Source of the DNA: Clostridium sp. CM027
GTDB taxonomy: Bacteria > Bacillota > Clostridia > Clostridiales > Clostridiaceae
Direction: 5' to 3'
Length of the DNA: 64,000 nucleotides
Assembly (NCBI RefSeq): GCF_024730565.1
Contig: NZ_CP077725.1
Location: forward strand, 1,116,001 to 1,180,000
Part shown: positions 39,493 through 47,291 of the stretch, one piece after another
How the letters are laid out: every line of letters starts with the position of its first letter
Position numbering within the stretch: the stretch's first letter is position 1
Program-made: the position numbers and the translations under genes
The notes under the pieces: model-generated
What the model saw: the letters and a program-made list of their open reading frames with translations, nothing else
Told to the model about the DNA's origin: nothing
Database searches by the model: none

Positions 39493-41232
39493 TTAGAGTA
39501 ACTTAATCAGCTCTTCTAACTCCTGCGATAAAACTTTTGCAAGCGTAAAATCAATATCTTTTAAAGCCAATTCTATTTTTGTTTCGACTAATTTTTTCTT
39601 TTGTTCAATTTCTAAATAGTCTTTGTCAAAATGATTAGCATAAATCATCTTTCTAAATTTTCGCATACTCATTTTTCTAATTGTCTTATCTTCTATGATT
39701 AAAACAAAATCCATACAGTTTACTATAGAATAGAAATCATGGGAAATCATGAGAATCGCACCTTTATAGTTTTCTATGGCTTTTTCCAGTGCTATTTGTG
39801 AATATGTGTCTAAATGACTTGTCGGTTCATCAAGAAGCAAAATGTTTGCTTTACTAGCAGAAACTTTAGCCAGTTGAAGCATATTTTTTTCTCCACCAGA
39901 TAAAGCCCCTATCTTTTGATTAATGGCTTCTTCTTCGAAACCATAACCAGAAATATATGCTCTAACCTCTTGATTAGTTTTAAAACCAGCATCTAAGAAC
40001 TCTTCAAGTATCGTATTAGACTCATTTAGTGTTTTGCCTTGAAGTTGAGACAAATAAGCCACTTCAACATCTTCATTTATCTCAATAGAATCATGATTGT
40101 TTTTAAATATTTCTCGAAGTAACGTCGTTTTCCCGGCACCATTTGAACCGATAAGAGCTACTTTATCAGTAGATTTAATCTCAAAGTTAACATTTTCTAG
40201 AAGCATATCATCAAAGGCAACACTGTAATCATTAACTTTTAAAACAATGGTTTCTTCGATTTCATTATCTGTAACTAAACTGATATTCGGTTGTTTAATA
40301 TCTACAAATGGCGATTTAATTCTACTTTTTTCTAATCTTTCTTGAATTTTAACTCTAGCATTTAGAGCTTTCCCTTTAGAAGATTGATTATACTCAGTTG
40401 CGAGAAATCTTAACTTCTTTATTAAGATCTCGTTTCTCTCAAGTTCTTCATTATCAGTAGCAGCTAGTTCTTGTAACTCAATTTTAGTTTGAAGTAATGA
40501 GAAGTTATACTCAATATAGTTTCCATCAAACTCTTGGATCTCCATGTTTTCAAGGTGTAGAATTTTATTAAAACAATGATTCAATATATATCTGTTGTGC
40601 GTAATAATTAACATTGTTCCAATGTGCGAATTAATTAGATCTTTAAGCGAATTAAGGTTTTCAAAGTCTAAAAACACATCGGGTTCATCCATAATCATTA
40701 AGTCTGGACTATTTAGCATTTCCTTAATTACTTGAATAAGCTTGAATTCCCCACCACTAAGTTCAGATATCATTAGATCTTTATACTTGCTTAAGTTTGC
40801 AAGATTTAAGTTTTTATTAATGATATTTTCGAAATCATCCCCATTAATTGCATCAAATGCGTCTAAAGTTTGTTGATACTTTTCTAGTAAAGAATCAATA
40901 TCCGAAGATGTTTCCATTTCACTGCAAATAGATGTTATTTCATTTTGTAGTTTAATAAATTTTTCCCCTATATATTCGAAAACTGTAATTTCTTTCATTT
41001 CGCCCTGTTGCGAGAATTGACTTACATACCCAATTCTACAATTTAGGTCAATCTCGAGCTTTCCATCGAACATATATTTTTCTGGATCCATAATTATATC
41101 TATCAGTGTACTTTTTCCACTGCCATTTGTTCCTATAAAAGCACAGTGTTGACCATCTTCTAATGTAAATGAAATATTATTATATAGATCCTTTTGCGGA
41201 AATGAGTAGGACAAGTTATCAATTTTTATCAT
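39493..41232 (-). CDS. ABC-F ATPase, probable ribosome-protection antibiotic resistance factor
   Basis: This 579-residue protein has two ABC modules and no membrane segments, as in ABC-F. Walker A sites are GTNGSGKST and GSNGAGKTT; signatures are LSGGEFK and LSGGEKN; Walker B sites end in MDEPD and LLDEPTSHLD. A charged linker (about 240-310) would reach into the ribosomal exit site. Members of this type eject lincosamides, pleuromutilins or streptogramins from the ribosome. The start is ATG 41232 with GAGAGG upstream; the same frame is open for another 52 codons, but that stretch is the leader. The leader contains a promoter, a tiny ORF and a terminator, typical of drug-inducible ABC-F genes. 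Confidence 0.8.
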   Translation of the reverse strand: MIKIDNLSYSFPQKDLYNNISFTLEDGQHCAFIGTNGSGKSTLIDIIMDPEKYMFDGKLEIDLNCRIGYVSQFSQQGEMKEITVFEYIGEKFIKLQNEITSICSEMETSSDIDSLLEKYQQTLDAFDAINGDDFENIINKNLNLANLSKYKDLMISELSGGEFKLIQVIKEMLNSPDLMIMDEPDVFLDFENLNSLKDLINSHIGTMLIITHNRYILNHCFNKILHLENMEIQEFDGNYIEYNFSLLQTKIELQELAATDNEELERNEILIKKLRFLATEYNQSSKGKALNARVKIQERLEKSRIKSPFVDIKQPNISLVTDNEIEETIVLKVNDYSVAFDDMLLENVNFEIKSTDKVALIGSNGAGKTTLLREIFKNNHDSIEINEDVEVAYLSQLQGKTLNESNTILEEFLDAGFKTNQEVRAYISGYGFEEEAINQKIGALSGGEKNMLQLAKVSASKANILLLDEPTSHLDTYSQIALEKAIENYKGAILMISHDFYSIVNCMDFVLIIEDKTIRKMSMRKFRKMIYANHFDKDYLEIEQKKKLVETKIELALKDIDFTLAKVLSQELEELIKLL

Positions 41233-41388
41233 ATTATTACCTCTCTTTATCACTAAAAAAGAGCCTATAAAAATAAGCTCTTCAATATATTGTATTTTCA
41301 ATTGCAATTTTACACTTATTTTTATGTAGTAAAGACATTCTACTGAGTTTACCATTGTTAGCATAACATTTTTTACGACTAAATTCAA
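41232..41388 (-). promoter_or_regulatory. Leader with attenuator upstream of the ABC-F gene
   Basis: Minus-strand -35 TTGAAT (41383-41388) and -10 TATGCT (41360-41365) are 17 bases apart. A leader of about 120 bases follows. It contains an 18-codon ORF at 41282-41338 (MSLLHKNKCKIAIENTIY), whose stop overlaps the first base of a terminator hairpin. That hairpin is AAGAGC-UUAU / AUAG-GCUCUU plus a U-run at 41255-41282. This is the arrangement of ribosome-stalling attenuation. Confidence 0.6.
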
Positions 41389-41463
41389 TCATTTCATATT
41401 AAAGCTTCTCGTGATATCCGTTAATTCTAAAAAGTCTTTGCGAGCCGGGTACCCACTAACATG

Positions 41464-41523
41464 TTGACAAAAACACAACCTAAGTGTATAGTGTGTATTA
41501 AGTTAATACACACTATACACTTA
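41464..41523 (+). promoter_or_regulatory. Promoter and GntR operator of the ABC operon
   Basis: -35 TTGACA (41464-41469) and -10 TATAGT (41487-41492) are 17 bases apart. A perfect inverted repeat of 20 bases per arm (41481-41500 and 41504-41523, TAAGTGTATAGTGTGTATTA) overlaps the -10. Occupation by the downstream GntR protein would block transcription, so the operon is probably autorepressed. YtrA-type operators share the AGTGTA/TACACT ends. Confidence 0.85.
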
Positions 41524-41541
41524 GGGAGGTGATAAGGTGAT

Positions 41542-41922
41542 ATGAAGATTTTAATTTCAAATATATCCAATATACCCCTATACCAACAAATAAAAGACCA
41601 ACTAAAAGATATTATTTTTAAAGGTGAGATGTCTGAGGGTGATCCACTTCCATCTATCAGAAATTTTGCCACTGATTTGAAAGTAAGCATTCTTACTATT
41701 CGTCGTGTCTACAATGAATTAGAGCAAGAGGGATTTATTACAAGTCAGGTGGGCATTGGCACTTTTATTTCTGCTGGTAATTTAGAGCTGCTTCGTGACT
41801 CTAAACGGCGTATTGTTGAACAAAAAATGCAGGACTTAATTCAAACAGCAAAGACGTTAAAAATTTCTAAAGAGGAATTAAATGCAATGATGAATATTTT
41901 ATATGAGGGGGATGAACAATGA
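41542..41922 (+). CDS. GntR-family (YtrA-type) transcriptional repressor
   Basis: This 126-residue regulator has an N-terminal winged helix (PLYQQIKDQLKDIIFKGEMS ... LPSIRNFATDLKVSILTIRR) and a short helical tail. That size defines the YtrA subfamily, whose members control adjacent ABC transporter operons, often in response to cell-envelope stress or bacitracin-like drugs. GGGAGGT lies upstream of the ATG. The stop overlaps the start of the ATPase gene by four bases. The perfect palindrome 20 bases upstream is its likely operator. Confidence 0.9.
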   Translation: MKILISNISNIPLYQQIKDQLKDIIFKGEMSEGDPLPSIRNFATDLKVSILTIRRVYNELEQEGFITSQVGIGTFISAGNLELLRDSKRRIVEQKMQDLIQTAKTLKISKEELNAMMNILYEGDEQ

Positions 41923-42779
41923 ACAATGTATTAGAAGTATCAGGATTAAATAAATCTTATAATAAATTTGCCCTTTCCGATGTTAGTTTTTCTTTACAGG
42001 AAGATTGTATTACAGGTTTTATAGGTATTAACGGGGCTGGTAAAACAACCACTATACAGACCATTCTTGGTCTTGTAATGAGAAGTGCCGGTACTATCAA
42101 ATTCTTTGGAAAGGATATGGATAAACATGGGCATGAGTTGAAAAACCGTATTGGCGTTGTGCTGGATGATGGCTGCTTTTATGATGAATTGACAATGAAA
42201 GAAATGAAAAGCATTATTGCACCGTCGTATTCAAGTTGGAATGAGCAGGATTACAAAACCTATATGGAACGTTTTTCACTCAATCCACGCCAAAAGATTT
42301 CAACACTTTCAAAAGGTATGCGTATGAAGTTCGCATTAACTTTGGCACTTTCCCATGAGGCAGACTTACTTATTATGGATGAGCCTACAAGTGGACTTGA
42401 CCCCTTAATTCGAAGCCAATTCATGAATATCTTGACAGATTATATGAAACAAGGTGGCAAGAGCGTTTTCTTTTCAACTCACATAACTTCAGATCTTGAT
42501 AAAGTTGCAGATATGATAATTCTTATTAACAATGGCAAGATTTTATTCGAGGAAGAAAAGGATACATTGATTGATACCCATCGATTAGTAAAAGGTGATA
42601 GCAAGGATTTGACTATTGAAACCAGAAAATTGTTCTTAAATATTCAAGAAACAGGATTTGGATTTACTGGTATCACCAATAAATTATCTCAAGTTCAAAA
42701 AAGCATAAAAGACATTTTGGTTGAAAGACCTACCATAGAAGATATTATGCTGGGCTATGTCGAAGGAGGGGGAAAATAA
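41919..42779 (+). CDS. ABC transporter ATP-binding protein
   Basis: This 286-residue ATPase has Walker A GINGAGKTTT (about 33-42), signature LSKGMRMK, Walker B LLIMDEPTSGLD, and the H-loop FFSTHI. The C-terminal extension is as in BcrA/YtrB-type drug or peptide exporters. Its frame overlaps both neighbours (four bases with gntR, one base with the permease), indicating one transcript and coupled translation. Confidence 0.92.
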   Translation: MNNVLEVSGLNKSYNKFALSDVSFSLQEDCITGFIGINGAGKTTTIQTILGLVMRSAGTIKFFGKDMDKHGHELKNRIGVVLDDGCFYDELTMKEMKSIIAPSYSSWNEQDYKTYMERFSLNPRQKISTLSKGMRMKFALTLALSHEADLLIMDEPTSGLDPLIRSQFMNILTDYMKQGGKSVFFSTHITSDLDKVADMIILINNGKILFEEEKDTLIDTHRLVKGDSKDLTIETRKLFLNIQETGFGFTGITNKLSQVQKSIKDILVERPTIEDIMLGYVEGGGK

Positions 42780-43420
42780 TGCTGGTACATCTTGTTAAAA
42801 AAGATATCTTACTTATAAAAAAATATTTGCTGCTTTTAGTTACTTTTCCATTTGCTATACCTCTTTTTATGATGATACAACCATCCCAATTTTGGGGGCT
42901 TAGTGCTTTTTTGTTATCGGTGATTTTTTCGGTGTTTATGTTGTATCAATATGTTTTGATGGCCGAAATGAAATACCCTAAAGCTGAAGCTCTGCTGTGT
43001 TCTACGCCATACTCCCGTAGTAGTCTTGTAAAAGCAAGATATGCTTTTCTCCTATTGATCTTTGCTTATTGCTGTGTGGCATATAACGTATTAGCACTGC
43101 TATTTGTCAAAATTGAATATCTTACTCCGTACAACTATCTTATTGCACTGCTGATTTCAGTAATCCTATTTAGCGTATACACACCTGTACAATATAAATT
43201 TGGCTTTGAAAAAACAAAGTATTTCTTCATGATATTGATCATGGGAACTCCATTTTTATTGACTGTATTAATAAAAGCCAATATTAAACTCGATTTTACG
43301 GTATTGTCTGCAATGCCTATATTGGTCCAGTACTTAATGCCGATTGTGGCTATAATTGCTATCCTCTTTATTTCTATGAATATATCTATAAACATTTACT
43401 CAAAGAAAGAATTGCTATAA
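42779..43420 (+). CDS. ABC-2 type transporter permease
   Basis: This 213-residue membrane protein has six hydrophobic segments and no soluble domain. It resembles the small permeases paired with YtrA-regulated ATPases (PKAEALLCSTPYSRSSLVKARY is the typical cytoplasmic loop after the second helix). It starts at ATG 42779, which overlaps the ATPase stop (TAATG). With the ATPase it forms an exporter of unknown cargo, possibly antimicrobial peptides. Confidence 0.85.
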   Translation: MLVHLVKKDILLIKKYLLLLVTFPFAIPLFMMIQPSQFWGLSAFLLSVIFSVFMLYQYVLMAEMKYPKAEALLCSTPYSRSSLVKARYAFLLLIFAYCCVAYNVLALLFVKIEYLTPYNYLIALLISVILFSVYTPVQYKFGFEKTKYFFMILIMGTPFLLTVLIKANIKLDFTVLSAMPILVQYLMPIVAIIAILFISMNISINIYSKKELL

Positions 43421-43461
43421 CAGCAGTATAACTTATACATTTTGAGAAAGGAGCGATAACT

Positions 43462-43545
43462 ATGCATGCTTTACCAACCCCAGTAGTAATAATATGTGTG
43501 CTGTTCCCCTTTGTGTATTTAACTACAGGCAATGGATTTAGTTAA
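43462..43545 (+). CDS. Small hydrophobic peptide after the permease gene
   Basis: A 27-residue frame begins at ATG 43462 behind a strong SD (AAAGGAG, eight bases away). It encodes one hydrophobic span (VVIICVLFPFVYLTTG). Short membrane peptides are sometimes encoded at the end of such operons, but it could also be the start of a gene whose remainder has been lost. It lies 41 bases after the permease stop. Confidence 0.45.
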   Translation: MHALPTPVVIICVLFPFVYLTTGNGFS

Positions 43546-43765
43546 ATCAAAAGTAAAATTAGATACTAACGAAACTTTTAATACAACTAATCAAAGATTC
43601 CAGAGAACAGGTATTTATAATGGTGATGATTATTACGCGATAGGAAAATCTTACAAAGATCCTGTTAATCCTGAACAAGAATATTCCTTATGTTTATATT
43701 TAGTAAACATTAATACTGGCGCAATTACGCAATTTACACAAGGAATATGTACACCAATAAATTAA
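43532..43765 (+). CDS. Short hypothetical protein, possibly a gene fragment
   Basis: This 77-codon frame overlaps the end of the preceding peptide in another frame. Its sequence looks genuinely coding (YYAIGKSYKDPVNPEQEYSL followed by CLYLVNINTG) and resembles the C-terminal part of a secreted or lipoprotein domain. No SD precedes ATG 43532 and there is no signal peptide. It is followed by a strong terminator. It may be a remnant fused by decay to the peptide upstream. Confidence 0.4.
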   Translation: MDLVKSKVKLDTNETFNTTNQRFQRTGIYNGDDYYAIGKSYKDPVNPEQEYSLCLYLVNINTGAITQFTQGICTPIN

Positions 43766-43806
43766 CTTTTGTATTAATTAATTCACTATCTTGTTAATTT
43801 ATATAA

Positions 43807-43844
43807 AAAACACAGTAGAGAAAGTATAACTCTACTGTGTTTTC
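43807..43844. terminator. Bidirectional terminator
   Basis: A 14-bp perfect stem (43807-43820 with 43831-43844, AAAACACAGTAGAG / CTCTACTGTGTTTT) with a loop of about nine bases. It separates the GntR-ABC operon from the convergent small gene. Confidence 0.85.
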
Positions 43845-43876
43845 ACATTTTAAGATTTCCAAGTAAATTAATTCAT

Positions 43877-44083
43877 CTAGTTTTTATTTCTAGTTCCTTG
43901 ATTAGCAGCTTGCACGCTAGCATTTCCATTAACCTTATATCCATTTTTAGCATTTTCACTATCTAAACTATTAGCCATAAGGCTTTGATCTTTTTGTTTC
44001 ATGTTCATATTTTGGCTCAGACTATTTTCACTATTAGGTATAATATTTTGATTGTTTTCAGCTATGGTTTTATTTTGACTCAT
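43877..44083 (-). CDS. Small Asn/Gln-rich protein, unknown function
   Basis: This 68-residue hydrophilic protein is rich in Asn, Gln, Ser and Lys, with no cysteine and no hydrophobic core. It ends GNASVQAANQGTRNKN. I choose ATG 44083 because AAAGGAG lies nine bases upstream; the longer form would start on the SD. The composition recalls small spore or stress proteins of Firmicutes, but no SASP motif is visible. A second small protein of similar character lies 175 bases upstream on the same strand. Confidence 0.5.
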   Translation of the reverse strand: MSQNKTIAENNQNIIPNSENSLSQNMNMKQKDQSLMANSLDSENAKNGYKVNGNASVQAANQGTRNKN

Positions 44084-44258
44084 AAAAAGCATCTCCTTTA
44101 CTAATTATTTTATATTATAATGCCCATAAGTTAATGATAATATCATATTTAGTTGAATTTGAGAGTTGCTAATCAATAAAAAAAAGCCTACCCCTAGATT
44201 TCTCTATGAAATAAACTTTTAGAGTTACATATATTTTATTAATAACAAGGGAATTTAT

Positions 44259-44429
44259 TCATTGACCCCTGTTATTTTTACCAACTAAACCTCCGCCATT
44301 ACCTGATGATGCGCTTTGTGATCCATAGACTGATGCTCTCTTATTATTTTTTTGCGTGGAAGATTTTGCTTTTCTTTCTTCAATAATTTTTTTCATTATT
44401 TCCATGTTTTTGTTTATATCATTTTTCAT
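44259..44429 (-). CDS. Small Lys/Ser/Gly-rich protein, unknown function
   Basis: This 56-residue frame (start ATG 44429, stop ending at 44259) has AGAGGG seven bases upstream. The first half is helical and charged (MEIMKKIIEERKAK); the second is flexible and glycine-rich (SSGNGGGLVGKNNRGQ). The gradient of composition and the SD suggest a real gene. It is paired with the Asn/Gln-rich gene downstream. Confidence 0.45.
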   Translation of the reverse strand: MKNDINKNMEIMKKIIEERKAKSSTQKNNKRASVYGSQSASSGNGGGLVGKNNRGQ

Positions 44430-44697
44430 ATTTTTACCCTCTTTTTTTTATTTTTTACGGCTTAAAAAAACTTCATAACTAATACCTTCTAAATTAATAT
44501 TCACGATAAATATTTTCAAGGTAGGTCTTGTTATTTTACTAATTTATTATACCCTACAAACAGCCTTTTGAGCAACACTGCTTGTCTGTTTTATCTCTGT
44601 AATGGGCCAGACCCTTGGGAAATTATGCAAGTTAAAAAAGCTCTTCAAAGATATTTATGCTATGACATACAGTTGTCAATTTTAAAATGCTATCCTA

Positions 44698-45084
44698 CTA
44701 TTTTTCATATAATTCTATAGGTAAATCATCTGGATCACTAAAAAAAGTAAATTTTTTCCCCGTAATCTCATCAATTCTAATATGCTCAGCAATTACATTC
44801 TTATCAGCCAGTTCTTTTATCGCCTCATCAATGTTATCTACCTCAAAAGCAAGATGCCTTAGTCCTCTTGCTTCAGGATAACTCGCCCTTTTAGGTGATT
44901 GCGGAAAAGAAAATAATTCTATTTGATAATTCTCTCCAACACCTAAGTCGAGCTTATATGATTCTCTATCTTTTCTGTATGTTTCTTTAATGATTTTCAA
45001 ATCTAAAACATTAACGTAAAATTCTTTAGATCTTTCATAATTTGTGCAAATAATAGCTATATGATGAATCTTATTTAACTTCAT
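44698..45084 (-). CDS. VOC-family (glyoxalase I-like) metalloenzyme
   Basis: This 128-residue protein has one vicinal-oxygen-chelate fold. It starts KIHHIAIICTNYERSKEFY, with metal ligands near His8, then Glu in QIELFSF (about 56), His in GLRHLAFEVD (about 76) and Glu in PIELYEK at the end. The length and the PKRASYPEARGLRHL segment match the YaeR/GloA2-like group. Its substrate is unknown. GAAGGAG precedes the ATG. It is a single gene. Confidence 0.85.
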   Translation of the reverse strand: MKLNKIHHIAIICTNYERSKEFYVNVLDLKIIKETYRKDRESYKLDLGVGENYQIELFSFPQSPKRASYPEARGLRHLAFEVDNIDEAIKELADKNVIAEHIRIDEITGKKFTFFSDPDDLPIELYEK

Positions 45085-45849
45085 TTTTTTATCTCCTTCT
45101 TTATATTACGTACGTATTTTCTTTCGGATGCACCACAGTTTAAGAATACTGTGAAGCATTTAGTTTTCTATTAATATATACATATGATATTTTAATACTA
45201 ACATATATTCTACTTAAATCACTAGTTTGCAAATTTTTTCACACCAGCGTATTATTAATATAGGAGATGTAAATGCATATATTTTTTACTCATACTCATC
45301 ATTATTATTTATATATCCCTCCTCCACTAACAATCATTGAAATTTCTTCTTAAATAACATTTATTATTAATTGAAAATAGTTGTTTACAAACATCTATTA
45401 CTATGATATTATTAATTTATAAACAAAACAACAGAATTTAATTAGTACAAGAGATGGAAGTGATTCCACAAAGATATTAACCTTCATTAGATAAACTAAA
45501 AGAATTGCTAATAGAAAGGGGATAGTCCAATGTTTCAAATTAAGTTGTTAAAGTTTTTAGAGGTTAGTACAATTTATAAATAAGAGGTCTTTAAGATATG
45601 TGATAAGACAAAGAAAAATACTTTAGTTAAAAAAATTACTAATCTCTACTTAGTTCAAAATTAAATATTTGTATATATATAAGGGAGTTCACAAAGTGAA
45701 CTCCCTTATTCATAATAATTCTCTGTACCATCCCAGTACTCATATTTGAGTTTAAGATGATTAATAATTATGTAGTCCTAAGCAATAAATATATATGATT
45801 GTATTAAAATTAAATCTTTAGTTACGAAGTTATCAAAAATACTCTATAG
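45085..45849. other. Long intergenic region with a possible tiny transcription unit
   Basis: No normal-sized gene is seen. A TTTACA (45385-45390) and TATTAT (45408-45413) pair 17 bases apart is followed by a 17-codon ORF with SD at 45530-45583. A perfect 12-bp hairpin terminator follows at 45681-45707. This could be a small peptide gene or a small RNA. The flanks are AT-rich and empty. Confidence 0.4.
45681..45707 (+). terminator. Hairpin terminator in the intergenic region
   Basis: AAGGGAGTTCAC (45681-45692) and GTGAACTCCCTT (45696-45707) form a perfect 12-bp stem with a three-base loop, ending in TTATT. Confidence 0.6.
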
Positions 45850-47010
45850 TCAGTCTTTTAGCATTTTAATAAATGTTAAATCGTCTATTCTTAATGAAAC
45901 TGGTTGTGGTAAAGTCAAGCCCTTAGGTGCACTACCACTATAAAAAAACAGTGCATTATTTGTTGGATCATTTCCACTGAGTGCTTCATTTGCAGCCTTA
46001 ACAGCACTTGCCTGTGCAGGTCTGTTAATGTTACCATTTAGTATTGGAGTAAATTGATAAAAACCATTTGTTTTTTCATTAATAACAGCACTGATTGAAT
46101 TTGGAAAACTGCTGCTCTTAACTCTGTTTAAAACTACAGCGCCTACAGCAACTTGAGCTTTATAAGATGCTCCTCCTGCTTCGGCAGTTATTAATCTTGA
46201 TAGCAAGTCCAAATCACTTGAGTCATTTTTGATTGCTATAGGTTTAGTTTGCACTGAAGTATAACTAGCTATTTCTGGAGTTTTTACAACTTGTTTAGGA
46301 GATTCATTCCGTTTGTTATTAGCTTTTCTTGAATCAATTAATGCTTGTTTTTCTTCTGTTGCTTGTCTTGCTTCATTAGCTTGATCTATTACAAGTTGTG
46401 CGCCATATTGATTTTCTAGGGCATTCAATTTTAATGCTAATACATCTTGGTCTGATTTTTGTTCTGTTAAAATCGCTAAATTCTTTTTATTCTCAACTCT
46501 TAAAGATAGCAACTTTGTATTCTCTGAATCTAGCGCTACCTTCTTTAAATTAATTGCTGCTTCTTTTGTTTTCATATTATTCATAACCTTTTGATCAAAT
46601 GTTACTACCCTTTTAATATTTTCTACTCTGGATATAAAATCATCCATACCATTTGAGTTTAGCATAATGTTTAGATAGCTTGATGACCCATTCATATACA
46701 TTACTCTCATTCTTTTATTAAAAATAATCTGTTCTGCTTTGATATCAGCCTCTGCTTTTTCAATATTTATTTTTGTTTGCTTAATATTCTTTTGTGTTAT
46801 AGCTATACTGCTTTCATTACTATCGATATTAGACATAATTGTTTCACGCTTATTGTTCATAATCTCAACTTTGCTTTCAAGGTCGTTTCTTTGAGTTTGA
46901 ACCTGACGAATTTTTGCCTTATCTGATGCAGAATCTGCATATACGCTAGTAGAACTAACGCTTATAATTACACCAAGTGCCATTACGGCTGAAATTATTT
47001 TTTTGTTCAA
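45850..47010 (-). CDS. Secreted coiled-coil cell-wall hydrolase (SleB/CwlJ-type domain)
   Basis: This exported protein of 386 residues begins with a signal peptide (NKKIISAVMALGVIISVSST then SVYA). Next is a long coiled coil of the PcsB/CwlO type (about 30-250), a linker, and a C-terminal hydrolase_2 domain (about 270-385). Its LLSRLITAEAGGASYKAQVA, VLNRVKSSSFP and FYQFTP motifs are those of SleB/CwlJ spore-cortex or cell-wall hydrolases. The start is TTG 47010 after GGATGGAG; the longer frame from 47073 would put 21 residues before the signal peptide. The coiled coil may bind FtsEX or restrain activity. Confidence 0.85.
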   Translation of the reverse strand: MNKKIISAVMALGVIISVSSTSVYADSASDKAKIRQVQTQRNDLESKVEIMNNKRETIMSNIDSNESSIAITQKNIKQTKINIEKAEADIKAEQIIFNKRMRVMYMNGSSSYLNIMLNSNGMDDFISRVENIKRVVTFDQKVMNNMKTKEAAINLKKVALDSENTKLLSLRVENKKNLAILTEQKSDQDVLALKLNALENQYGAQLVIDQANEARQATEEKQALIDSRKANNKRNESPKQVVKTPEIASYTSVQTKPIAIKNDSSDLDLLSRLITAEAGGASYKAQVAVGAVVLNRVKSSSFPNSISAVINEKTNGFYQFTPILNGNINRPAQASAVKAANEALSGNDPTNNALFFYSGSAPKGLTLPQPVSLRIDDLTFIKMLKD

Positions 47011-47123
47011 TTCTCCATCCCCCCTACATAATATTTTATTTTTAAATATATTATGTTTAAAAGTTTTTATCATCTGAACATAATAACATACAGAGATATG
47101 TATAGCAAATATTGGTCTTTTAA

Positions 47124-47262
47124 TTATTTGTAATATGGCGCCCAGTTATCAAATTGTCTATCATATATATTCTGTTCATTTTGAGGCTTTTCTGTTAATA
47201 GCTTCTTAAGCTTTTTTCTTCCAATATAAGTAATAAAAAGACTATAATTAGCTTTATATCCA
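47124..47262 (-). pseudogene. Possible remnant of a small membrane protein
   Basis: A frame of about 45 codons without ATG/GTG/TTG start reads SLFITYIGRKKLKKLLTEKP, followed by a polar tail ending NWAPYYK. It looks coding but is headless, since a TAG lies just upstream. It may be the C-terminus of a lost gene. Confidence 0.3.
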
Positions 47263-47291
47263 ATCTAATCACAGTCCTATTTATTATATGT

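Noticed and set aside
41236-41388. 52-codon N-terminal extension of the ABC-F protein
   Set aside because: It contains the terminator hairpin and lacks an SD; the ABC module begins at the ATG after GAGAGG, so the extension is leader sequence.
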